Source: Candidatus Nanopelagicales bacterium
GTDB taxonomy: Bacteria > Actinomycetota > Actinomycetes > S36-B12 > GCA-2699445
DNA length: 64,000 bases
Assembly: GCA_037045355.1 (NCBI GenBank)
Contig: JBAOHO010000008.1
Location: forward strand, 248,001-312,000
Direction of reading: 5' to 3'
The translations under genes were made by a program, and so were the position numbers. Shown in pieces: positions 56,798 through 64,000 of the stretch. Every line of letters starts with the position of its first letter. Position 1 is the first letter of the stretch. The notes under the pieces are model-generated. The model had not been told where the DNA came from, did not search any database, and saw only the letters and a program-made list of their open reading frames with translations.

Positions 56798-57718
56798 TCA
56801 GGGCTGTCGTGTCGGCCTCGCCCAGCGGATAGAGGCCCGTTCGACCCCGCCCCGGGCGACGTTCCACTTGCGCAGGATGCGCTCGTAGCGACCGTCATCG
56901 ATGAGCTGCTGCACGGCTCCCTCGACAGCGCGTGCCATGTCGGGAGCCTGGGGTGGGGTGAGCATTCCGAACGGTGCCCGGTCGAAGGGGCGTCCCGACA
57001 GGCGCAGTCGGCGCGGATTCTGGGCCACGACGTGAGTAGCGACGGGGATATCGGTGAGCATCCCCGACACCCGATCGGTGAGCACGGCGCGCGTCACCTG
57101 GTCCTGGTCGGACAGGGCCTCGATGACGATGGGCGGTGAACCTGCTTCCCGACACTGACGGCTGATCCCGCTCAGCGTGCGAACCTGCGTGGAGCCTTCA
57201 AGTGCCGCCACCGTCCGGCCACACATGTTTCCGGGGCGCAAACCTGGATCGGAGCGGCTGGCCACCACCTGATCGGCGGAGTTGAAATACACAACCGCGT
57301 CGGCCCGGGCGGACTCCCCCTTATCCAGCGTCAACGCCGACACCGCCATCTCGATCCGATCGGTGCGGACCCCGTCGACCAGTGCGGTGAAGGCCTCCTT
57401 CTCGAATCTCACGCTGAGCCCGAGTACCTCCGCGACCGCATTCGCCAGGTCGATGTCGGCCCCGGCGAGGCCTTCACGATCCATGAACTCCATCGGCGGA
57501 TACGACGGATCGGTGCCGACCACCAGAACGCCGTCCGCAGCGATCGCCGGTGGCACAAGCCGCGCGATCGCCGGCACTTCGCCTTGCTCGGGGCCCTCGG
57601 GCTCCGGGCCCGGTCCGCTGGCACATCCCGATGTGGTCACTGCTACGACGGCCAGGGCGACCGTCACCGCCGCCGTGAAACGGGCGCGGATGCCAGCCTC
57701 TGCCACGTGTGCGAGCAT
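56798..57718 (-). CDS. ABC-transporter solute-binding lipoprotein (amino-acid type)
   Basis: 306 residues. Signal peptide and lipobox (VTTSGCAS) are followed by a family 3 solute-binding fold: VGTDPSYPPMEFMDREGLAGADIDLANAVAEVLG, FTALVDGVRTDRIEMAVSALT and FNSADQVVAS. It probably binds an amino acid or similar outside the membrane and hands it to an ABC permease, but no permease or ATPase gene is adjacent. ATG 57718 begins a plausible signal peptide. Confidence 0.88.
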   Translation of the reverse strand: MLAHVAEAGIRARFTAAVTVALAVVAVTTSGCASGPGPEPEGPEQGEVPAIARLVPPAIAADGVLVVGTDPSYPPMEFMDREGLAGADIDLANAVAEVLGLSVRFEKEAFTALVDGVRTDRIEMAVSALTLDKGESARADAVVYFNSADQVVASRSDPGLRPGNMCGRTVAALEGSTQVRTLSGISRQCREAGSPPIVIEALSDQDQVTRAVLTDRVSGMLTDIPVATHVVAQNPRRLRLSGRPFDRAPFGMLTPPQAPDMARAVEGAVQQLIDDGRYERILRKWNVARGGVERASIRWARPTRQP

Positions 57719-57831
57719 GGCACAGGTCTGGATCACCCGTTTTCCGGGCCCGTTTGGGAGGATCACGAGTGCGCCGAGAGCCCCCCACCGCTGCGACTCC
57801 GCATGTCAGCAGCGGTGATACTGGCAGGATC

Positions 57832-58992
57832 ATGGATTTCAGCAACGATCCCGCGTTCCCTTTGCACCACGGTGGCAAGATCGAAGTTCGGCCCACCGTC
57901 CGGATCAGGGACAACGAGGGCCTGTCGTTGGCCTACACCCCCGGTGTAGCGCGCGTTTCCCAAGCGATCGCGAACGAGCCCGCGCTGGTCCATGACTACA
58001 CCTGGAAATCGAACTCCGTCCTGGTCGTCACCGACGGCACCGCGGTCCTTGGACTGGGGGATATCGGTCCGGCCGCCTCCCTGCCGGTCATGGAGGGCAA
58101 GGCGCTGCTCTTCAAGGAGTTTGCCGGTGTCGATGCTGTGCCGATCGCTCTGACCTGCACCGACGTGGACGAAGTTGTCGAGACCATCGTGCGCATCTCG
58201 CCGGCGTTCGGCGGAGTGAACCTCGAAGACATCGCGGCGCCTCGATGCTTCGCCATCGAGACGCTGCTCCAGGACCGTCTCGACATCCCCGTGTTCCACG
58301 ACGACCAGCACGGCACAGCGATCGTGGTCACCGCCGCCCTCATGAACGCGGCCCACATCACGGGACGGACCCTCGCCGACCTTCGTGTCGTCGTCTCCGG
58401 CGCCGGTGCCGCCGGGGTCGCCGTCACCAACATGCTGCTCGACAGCGGGATCGGCGACATCGCGGTCGCGGACTCCAAGGGACTCGTGACGATGTCCCGC
58501 GACGACCTGACGCCCGTCAAACGGGCTCTGGCCGAGCGGACCAACCGCTCGGGCCTGTCCGGGGCCCTGTCGGATGCCATGGCCGGCGCCGATGTCTTCA
58601 TCGGCGTCAGCGCCGGCAAGGTGCCGGAGTCTGTGGTGGCCACGATGGCTCCCGACGCCGTCATCTTCGGCCTCGCCAATCCGGACCCAGAGGTCGATCC
58701 GTTGATGGCCGAGAAGTACGCGGCCGTCGTGGCGACAGGGCGCAGCGACTACCCCAACCAGATCAACAACGTGCTCGCATTCCCGGGTGTCTTCCGTGGG
58801 GCCCTGGATGTCCGCGCAACGCGCATCACCCCGCGCATGAAGGTCGCGGCGGCTGAGGCGATCGCCGGCGTCGTCGGGCATCAACTGTCGCCCACCATGA
58901 TCGTGCCCAGTCCGTTCAACCCCCGGGTCGCCGTCGAGGTCGCCGGTCGGGTCGCCGCCGCCGCTCGAGCCGACGGCGTCGCCCAGATCTGA
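57832..58992 (+). CDS. NAD(P)-dependent malic enzyme
   Basis: 386 residues converting malate to pyruvate and CO2. Motifs: LSLAYTPGVARVSQAI, TDGTAVLGLGDIGPAASLPVMEGKA, VNLEDIAAPRCFAIE, PVFHDDQHGTAIV (metal and catalytic region), VVVSGAGAAGVAV (nucleotide loop) and FGLANPDPEVDP. The length fits the short malic enzymes without a phosphotransacetylase domain. ATG 57832 begins the canonical N-terminus. It diverges from the solute-binding gene. Confidence 0.94.
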   Translation: MDFSNDPAFPLHHGGKIEVRPTVRIRDNEGLSLAYTPGVARVSQAIANEPALVHDYTWKSNSVLVVTDGTAVLGLGDIGPAASLPVMEGKALLFKEFAGVDAVPIALTCTDVDEVVETIVRISPAFGGVNLEDIAAPRCFAIETLLQDRLDIPVFHDDQHGTAIVVTAALMNAAHITGRTLADLRVVVSGAGAAGVAVTNMLLDSGIGDIAVADSKGLVTMSRDDLTPVKRALAERTNRSGLSGALSDAMAGADVFIGVSAGKVPESVVATMAPDAVIFGLANPDPEVDPLMAEKYAAVVATGRSDYPNQINNVLAFPGVFRGALDVRATRITPRMKVAAAEAIAGVVGHQLSPTMIVPSPFNPRVAVEVAGRVAAAARADGVAQI

Positions 58993-58997
58993 GCGCG

Positions 58998-59960
58998 ATG
59001 TTTGCCGTCTACGCCGAATCGTTCGACGACCAGGACCCCTTGCGCGGACTCGTGGTGGGCGAGCAACCGCGACCCGAACCACGCCCCGGCTGGAGCGTCA
59101 TCCGGGTCCAGGCCGCCAGCGTCAACCACCACGACGTCTGGACCCTGCGAGGTGTGGGGATCACCGAGGACCGGTTGCCGATGATCCTCGGCTGCGATGC
59201 CGCCGGACTCGACGCAGACGGTGACCCAGTACTGCTGTACTCCGTCATCGCCGACCCTACCTACGCGGACGAGAGTATGGATCCTGGCCGCAGCCTGCTC
59301 TCCGAGGTGTATCCGGGCACCTTCGCGGACTACGTGTCCGTTCCGGACCGCAACGTGATCCCACTGCCAGCGGGCTTCAGCATGGCCGAGGCGGCCTGCT
59401 TACCCACTGCGTGGCTGACCGCCTATCGCATGCTCGCCACCCGGTCGGGGCTGGAGCCCGGCGACACAGTCTTGGTACAAGGCGCCGGGGGCGGTGTGGC
59501 CACTGCGTGCATCGTCCTCGGTCGTCTGATGGGTCTGAGGGTGTGGGTCACCTCCCGCGATCAGGGCAAGCGCGCGGGTGCGCTGGAACTCGGTGCGCAT
59601 GAGGCCTTCGAATCCGGCGCCCGACTGCCCTATCGTGTCGACGCCGTCATGGAGACGGTCGGCGCCGCCACGTGGGATCACTCCCTGAAGTCGTTACGCC
59701 CGGGTGGGCGCATCGTGGTGTCGGGTGCCACCTCCGGACCGAATCCTCCGGCTGACCTTTCCCGGGTCTTCTTCAAGCAGTTGGAGGTCGTCGGCTCGAC
59801 CATGGGAACCCGAGACGAACTCCGGCGACTCGTATCCCTGCTGGAAGTGACCGGTGCCCGACCCCTCATCGAACGAGAAATGCCGATGACCCAGGCCCCC
59901 GAAGCGTTGCGAGCCGTCGCCGAAGGCCATGTCTTCGGCAAGATCGTGTTGACCCGCTGA
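58998..59960 (+). CDS. Zinc-binding-type dehydrogenase (quinone oxidoreductase-like MDR)
   Basis: 320 residues: WSVIRVQAASVNHHDVWTLRGVG, ILGCDAAG, an Rossmann segment VLVQGAGGGVATACIVLGRLMGLRV and LKSLRPGGRIVVSGATSG. This is the medium-chain dehydrogenase/reductase superfamily. The segment between 80 and 105 lacks the structural-zinc cysteines, so it is a quinone-reductase-like MDR rather than a zinc alcohol dehydrogenase. It shares a base with the DUF6104 start, a pairing also seen in streptomycetes. Confidence 0.9.
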   Translation: MFAVYAESFDDQDPLRGLVVGEQPRPEPRPGWSVIRVQAASVNHHDVWTLRGVGITEDRLPMILGCDAAGLDADGDPVLLYSVIADPTYADESMDPGRSLLSEVYPGTFADYVSVPDRNVIPLPAGFSMAEAACLPTAWLTAYRMLATRSGLEPGDTVLVQGAGGGVATACIVLGRLMGLRVWVTSRDQGKRAGALELGAHEAFESGARLPYRVDAVMETVGAATWDHSLKSLRPGGRIVVSGATSGPNPPADLSRVFFKQLEVVGSTMGTRDELRRLVSLLEVTGARPLIEREMPMTQAPEALRAVAEGHVFGKIVLTR

Positions 59961-60130
59961 TGTACGACTCGGACCGCGGCATCGAGGAACTACTCACCCG
60001 CCGCGAAGGTGAAGAGGTGAGCATCGAATGGTTGGCGGCCCAGATGCGCGCGTTCGTCGACTCGCACCCGACCTGGGAGGACGGGATCGGTCGCTTCGCT
60101 GTGTTCCTGGCACGCGACGATGACGAGTGA
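59960..60130 (+). CDS. DUF6104 small acidic protein
   Basis: 56 residues (MYDSDRGIEELLTRREGEEV, then SIEWLAAQMRAFVDSHPTWE and ending LARDDDE). This matches the actinobacterial DUF6104 family of about 57-residue acidic proteins, unknown function. The ATG overlaps the dehydrogenase stop (TGATG), so it is translated in tandem. It is below the size many gene finders report. Confidence 0.85.
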   Translation: MYDSDRGIEELLTRREGEEVSIEWLAAQMRAFVDSHPTWEDGIGRFAVFLARDDDE

Positions 60131-60138
60131 CGCCAGCC

Positions 60139-61413
60139 TCAAGTGCCTTCCCCAGCCGGCCCGAGGATCTGTTCAGGTGTCCCCGCCGGTGCCAACTCCG
60201 TGAATCCCGTCCGAGCCGCGTGACCCAGAACCGCCGGTGATGGGTGCGTGAACACAGTCCGCACGCTCACCGAGTAGGCGCCCACGTTGCGGAATACGAC
60301 GAAGTCGCCTTCAGCCACCGTTCCGTCAACCCGAAGTGCCAACCACTCGTCCGGCATCGGAGAGCTGCCGGCCACGTCGAAGTGGTCGTGTCTGAGCGGT
60401 GTTTCGCACCGTGAGGTGGCGAGCACGTGAACCGGGAAGTCGGTTCTTCGGGTGTTGGGACTGGTGTGGAAGATGCTGCCCGCCACCACGGCCACGGGCC
60501 GACGTGGGCCGGGCTTCACATCCATGACCCGCGACACGAGAGTCATCGCGGTGGTCACCAGCGCCCTGCCCGGTTCGATCACCAGGGTCGGTCGGGGCGT
60601 CGCCTCGCGAAAGGCCTGTCTCAGTGGTTCTCCGACAGCGCGGGCGTAGTCGGCAGGCGTGGGCTTCGGCCCGGGGGCGGTCCACTGCTCGGAGGACTCC
60701 TCGTAGAACCCGCCCCCGATGTCCAAGAACCCCGGACTTCCGGTGCGGAAGACATCACTCGCCACTTCCAGCAAGGCGGTGATCCGGCGCCGGAACTCCG
60801 CGGGGTCGCCCCCGAGTAGGTGGCAGTGCAGCCCTTCGATTCGCAGGTTCTCGGGATCCGCCAACGTGGCCACGGTCTCTTCCCACTGCGCTCCCCGGGG
60901 CACCAGTCCGAGGCGGCCGGCGGGTTCGCCGGGCGCGGGAAGATCGCAACGGATCCCCACGTCGAAACCGCGGCCGGGGTTGGACCGGGCTGTTTCCGCG
61001 ACGATCCGAGCGTCACGCGGGGAATCGATGATGACCGTCGCTCCGGCCACCAAGGCCTCGACGACTGATCCCGCGGCGCGGCCCGATCCGTTGTAGATGA
61101 CATCTCGCGGGTTCACTCCGACATGGCCGGCGAGCCACCACTCCATGGGTGAACAGACCTCTGCCCGCACACCCAACTCGGCCATCGCCTGACAGACGGC
61201 GGGCAGGTTGTTCGCCTTGTACGGAAAAGCGATGACCGTGTCCGGGTATTCCGTACGGAACGCCTCGCGCCACACTTCGACGTTGGCGCGGAGCCGATCG
61301 AGGTCGAGCACGAAGAACGAATCACCGTGGCGTTCGCTCAGGTCCTGCGCCTTCCGCCAGTCCATGCCGGTAAGCCACGGTGGCGGTAGCTCAGGCGAAC
61401 GCGGCAGCAACAA
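60139..61413 (-). CDS. Fold-type III PLP decarboxylase (ornithine/diaminopimelate decarboxylase-like)
   Basis: 424 residues with an alanine-racemase-like barrel: FVLDLDRLRANVEVWREAF, AFPYKANNLPAVCQAMAELG (PLP Lys), EGLHCHLLGGDP, FLDIGGGFY, and TLVIEPGRALV. Near the C-terminus FVVFRNVGAYSVS replaces the usual GAY motif context. It may act on an amino acid or be a Y4yA-type enzyme; specificity is open. Start: TTG 61413/61410 has AGAAGG nearby and overlaps the kgd end; ATG 61365 is the alternative without a ribosome site. Confidence 0.82.
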   Translation of the reverse strand: MLLPRSPELPPPWLTGMDWRKAQDLSERHGDSFFVLDLDRLRANVEVWREAFRTEYPDTVIAFPYKANNLPAVCQAMAELGVRAEVCSPMEWWLAGHVGVNPRDVIYNGSGRAAGSVVEALVAGATVIIDSPRDARIVAETARSNPGRGFDVGIRCDLPAPGEPAGRLGLVPRGAQWEETVATLADPENLRIEGLHCHLLGGDPAEFRRRITALLEVASDVFRTGSPGFLDIGGGFYEESSEQWTAPGPKPTPADYARAVGEPLRQAFREATPRPTLVIEPGRALVTTAMTLVSRVMDVKPGPRRPVAVVAGSIFHTSPNTRRTDFPVHVLATSRCETPLRHDHFDVAGSSPMPDEWLALRVDGTVAEGDFVVFRNVGAYSVSVRTVFTHPSPAVLGHAARTGFTELAPAGTPEQILGPAGEGT

Positions 61414-64000
61414 GCGCCTTCTGTTCGCGTTCGTGCCTGCTGTGGGACCCGACGGCGGGCGAGGATGAGGAGGGGCGCGTGATGCCCTCGATCGTGCGTC
61501 CGGTCACCTGGGGCAGGTTCATGGAGACGAACTGCCAGGCCCCCTGGTTCGCCGGTTCCTCCTGCACCCAGCGCAGGTCCGCGTTCGGGAATCGATCGAG
61601 TGCGGGTGGAAGTGTGCGCCACGGCACGGGGTACAGCCGTTCGATACGCACGATGGCGGTGTCTGTTGCGCCGCGCTTGTCCCGTTCGGCGACGAGGTCG
61701 TAGTAGATCTTGCCGCTGCACAGCAGGACCTTGCGCACCTGTTCCGGCGCAGCCGTATCGTCCCCGATCACCGCACGGAATGTCCCGGAGGTGAAGTCCG
61801 AAGTCGCCGACGTCGCGGCCTTGGAGCGCAGCAGGGACTTGGGCGTGAAGATGATCAGTGGGCGTCGGATACGCGAGTACACCTGCCAGCGCAAGAGGTG
61901 GAAGTACGACGCGGGAGTAGACGGGATGGCCAAGGTCATGTTGTCCTCGGCGCACAACTGCAGGAACCGTTCGACGCGCGCGGACGAGTGGTCCGGACCC
62001 TGGCCCTCGAAGCCGTGCGGCAGCAGCAGGGTCACGCTCGACCGCTGCCCCCACTTCTGCTCGCCGGACGAGATGAACTCGTCGATGATGGTCTGGGCGC
62101 CGTTGGCGAAGTCGCCGAACTGGGCTTCCCACATCACCAGGGCATCCGGGCGCACCACCGAATAGCCGTACTCGAATCCCATGGCCGCGAACTCGCTGAG
62201 CAGGGAGTCATAGACAAACAACCGGCCACCGTTGGCGTAGCAGTGCTTGAGCGGCTTGTACTGCCAGCCGGTCACCTTGTCGACGATCACCGCATGACGG
62301 TGCCCGAATGTGCCTCGGCGCGAGTCCTGGCCGGCCAGACGCACCCACTTGCCCTCGTGGACCAATGACCCGAAGGCGAGCGCCTCACCCAGACCCCAGT
62401 CGATGCGATCCTCGGCGACCATGCGCACGCGGCGATCCAGTTGGGTTGCCAGGCGTGGATGGACCGTGAACCCCTCGGGCATGAGTTGCTGTGACTCGAG
62501 CACGAGATCGACCTCGGCCGGGGTGATGGCGGTCTCCACTTCGGCCGCGGGACGCTGGGGTTTGAGCGCCTGGGTCCCCTCGCGCTCGACTTCGGCGGAG
62601 GTGGGCGTGAACGACTCCGACTGCCCGATCGAGTCGCGGGTCGCCTGGAACACCTCTTCGAGACGGTGCTGGAAATGGCGCAAGGCCTCTTCGGCCTCTT
62701 CGACCGTGATGTCGCCGCGCCCGATCAACTGCTCCGTGTAGTTCTTCCGCACCGACCGCTTCTGGTCGATGATCGCGTACATCAACGGTTGGGTCAGCGA
62801 GGGGTCGTCGGCTTCGTTGTGGCCCCGTCGGCGGTAGCAGACCAGGTCGATGACGACATCCTTGGCGAATCGCTGCCGGAACTCGAACGCGAGTTTCGCG
62901 ACCTCGACCACAGCCTCGGGATCGTCGCCGTTGACGTGGAAGATCGGTGCCTGGATCATCCGCGCGACGTCCGTGGAATACACCGACGAGCGGCTGTACT
63001 GCGGCGACGTGGTGAAACCGACCTGGTTGTTCACGACGATGTGGATCGTGCCACCTGTGCGATAGCCCTGCAGCTGGGACAGATGCAGGGTCTCGGCGAC
63101 GACACCTTGCCCCGCGAAAGCGGCGTCGCCGTGCATGAGCACCGGCAGCACGTCGTGTCGACGGTCCTTGGGCAACTGGTCCTGCTTGGCGCGCACGATG
63201 CCTTCGAGCACCGGGTTCACTGCCTCGAGATGGCTCGGATTGGCCGCCAGGTAGACCTTGGTACTGGCACCGTCGGGCGCGCGGAACTCCCCGGAGGTTC
63301 CCAGGTGGTACTTGACGTCGCCCGATCCCTGCACCGACTCTGTGCCGTAGTTGCCCTCGAACTCGGCGAAGATCTGGCCGAACGACTTGCCCGCCATGTT
63401 CGCGAGTACGTTGAGCCGTCCACGGTGTGGCATTCCGATGCAGATCTCCTCGATGTCATCATGGGCGGCGCAGTCCATGACGGCGTCGAGCATCGGGATG
63501 ACCGACTCGCCGCCTTCGAGGCTGAATCGTTTCTGCCCGACGTACTTCGTGTGCAGGAATGTCTCGAAGGCCTCGCCTTCGTTGAGTTTGCGCAGGATGC
63601 GCAGCTGCTCCTCGCGGGGGACACGCTCATGCGGGATCTCGACGTGATCCTGGATCCATTCCCGCTGATCGGGGTCCTGGATGTGCATGTACTCGATGCC
63701 GACGGTGCGGCAGTACGAGTCGCGCAGCACGCCAAGGATCTCCCGCAGTTTCATCAGCGGCCGGCCCCCGAACCCACCGGTCGCGAACTCCCGGTCGAGA
63801 TCCCACAAGGTCAGTTCGTGGGACATGACCTCGAGGTCGGGGTGGGTCCGTTGGTGGTATTCCAGCGGGTCGATGTCGGCCATGAGGTGACCGCGTACGC
63901 GGAACGCGTGGATCACTTCTTGTACCCGGGCGGTCTTGCTGAGGTCGGTGTCGTGGGTCGCCGAGATGTCGCGGGACCAACGCACCGGGACATAAGGGAT
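61391..64000 (-). CDS. kgd: 2-oxoglutarate decarboxylase/dehydrogenase E1 (Kgd), 5' end outside window
   Basis: About 869 residues of the large actinobacterial Kgd (normally about 1,230), which decarboxylates 2-oxoglutarate in the TCA cycle; the N-terminal E2-like acyltransferase domain lies beyond base 64000. Visible E1 features: IHAFRVRGHLMADIDPLEY, IGMPHRGRLNVLANM, GDAAFAGQGVVAETLHLSQL, IHIVVNNQVGFTTSP (TPP/Mg) and LLPHGFEGQGPDHSSAR. A GTG at 63985 is internal, since the frame continues upstream with conserved IPYVPVRWSRD. The stop lies within the start region of the decarboxylase gene. Confidence 0.96.
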   Translation of the reverse strand: MPYVPVRWSRDISATHDTDLSKTARVQEVIHAFRVRGHLMADIDPLEYHQRTHPDLEVMSHELTLWDLDREFATGGFGGRPLMKLREILGVLRDSYCRTVGIEYMHIQDPDQREWIQDHVEIPHERVPREEQLRILRKLNEGEAFETFLHTKYVGQKRFSLEGGESVIPMLDAVMDCAAHDDIEEICIGMPHRGRLNVLANMAGKSFGQIFAEFEGNYGTESVQGSGDVKYHLGTSGEFRAPDGASTKVYLAANPSHLEAVNPVLEGIVRAKQDQLPKDRRHDVLPVLMHGDAAFAGQGVVAETLHLSQLQGYRTGGTIHIVVNNQVGFTTSPQYSRSSVYSTDVARMIQAPIFHVNGDDPEAVVEVAKLAFEFRQRFAKDVVIDLVCYRRRGHNEADDPSLTQPLMYAIIDQKRSVRKNYTEQLIGRGDITVEEAEEALRHFQHRLEEVFQATRDSIGQSESFTPTSAEVEREGTQALKPQRPAAEVETAITPAEVDLVLESQQLMPEGFTVHPRLATQLDRRVRMVAEDRIDWGLGEALAFGSLVHEGKWVRLAGQDSRRGTFGHRHAVIVDKVTGWQYKPLKHCYANGGRLFVYDSLLSEFAAMGFEYGYSVVRPDALVMWEAQFGDFANGAQTIIDEFISSGEQKWGQRSSVTLLLPHGFEGQGPDHSSARVERFLQLCAEDNMTLAIPSTPASYFHLLRWQVYSRIRRPLIIFTPKSLLRSKAATSATSDFTSGTFRAVIGDDTAAPEQVRKVLLCSGKIYYDLVAERDKRGATDTAIVRIERLYPVPWRTLPPALDRFPNADLRWVQEEPANQGAWQFVSMNLPQVTGRTIEGITRPSSSSPAVGSHSRHEREQKALVAAAFA

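Overview
The window is chromosomal DNA from a high-GC Gram-positive bacterium of the class Actinomycetia. The evidence is the gene set and its order: CarD next to IspD and an LpqE-like lipoprotein; SenX3/RegX3 next to MshA, a YbjN protein and phosphoglycerate mutase; IdeR; SerC near a short citrate synthase; Mrp followed by DUF1003 and MgtE-N/CBS proteins; SigR with an RsrA-type anti-sigma factor; PdtaS facing WhiB1; nickel superoxide dismutase; and the large 2-oxoglutarate decarboxylase Kgd. Many of these groupings are also found in mycobacteria or streptomycetes. I see no rRNA, tRNA, prophage, insertion sequence or CRISPR array. Genus and family cannot be fixed from this window.

Layout. 1-3.1 kb: ispD (cut by the window edge), a PIN-TRAM membrane protein, carD, and an LpqE-like lipoprotein. 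3.1-10.4 kb: regX3/senX3 on the minus strand, then phoU, mshA, a YbjN protein, gpmA, larE and a cold-shock protein. 10.4-12.9 kb: a lipoprotein and an ideR / CsoR-like / DUF3027 operon. 13-22.3 kb: photolyase, an orphan ParA plus ribbon-helix-helix pair, pdxH, citrate synthase, serC, a Vps62-domain membrane protein, DUF2530 and an SDR. 22.4-30 kb: a methyltransferase, small membrane proteins, mrp, DUF1003, an MgtE-N/CBS protein, an EamA exporter and a malyl-CoA/citrate-lyase type enzyme. 30-38.6 kb: an unlisted 52-codon gene, SRAP and RNHCP proteins, a three-gene HlyD/ABC/ABC export cassette resembling NHLM peptide exporters, a class A beta-lactamase-fold hydrolase, a methyltransferase and a SanA-like protein. 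38.6-42.8 kb: rsrA/sigR, two enzymes, a 24-residue ribosomal protein bL37 gene and a solitary pilT. 42.8-51 kb: enzymes, pdtaS, whiB1 and a lipid kinase. 51-53 kb: a sodN-rsbW-sigF operon divergent from the NiSOD-processing protease gene. 53-64 kb: a DUF222/HNH protein, a lipase, a solute-binding protein, malic enzyme, a dehydrogenase with DUF6104, a PLP decarboxylase and kgd (5' end outside the window).

Three patterns run through the window. First, about fourteen genes have a TANNNT box ending exactly 6 or 7 bases before the start codon and no Shine-Dalgarno sequence, which is the signature of leaderless mRNA. Second, short tandem repeats (9-29 bp units) are unusually common at gene ends and in leaders. 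Third, four conserved genes (senX3, larE, one ABC transporter, sanA-like) each carry a single-base frameshift in a GC-rich tract. These could be real lesions or residual sequencing errors.

Functionally the window is rich in redox and stress control: mycothiol synthesis, SigR/RsrA, SigF/RsbW, IdeR, a CsoR-family regulator, WhiB1 with a CRP-type site, and NiSOD with its protease. Central carbon metabolism is also well represented.
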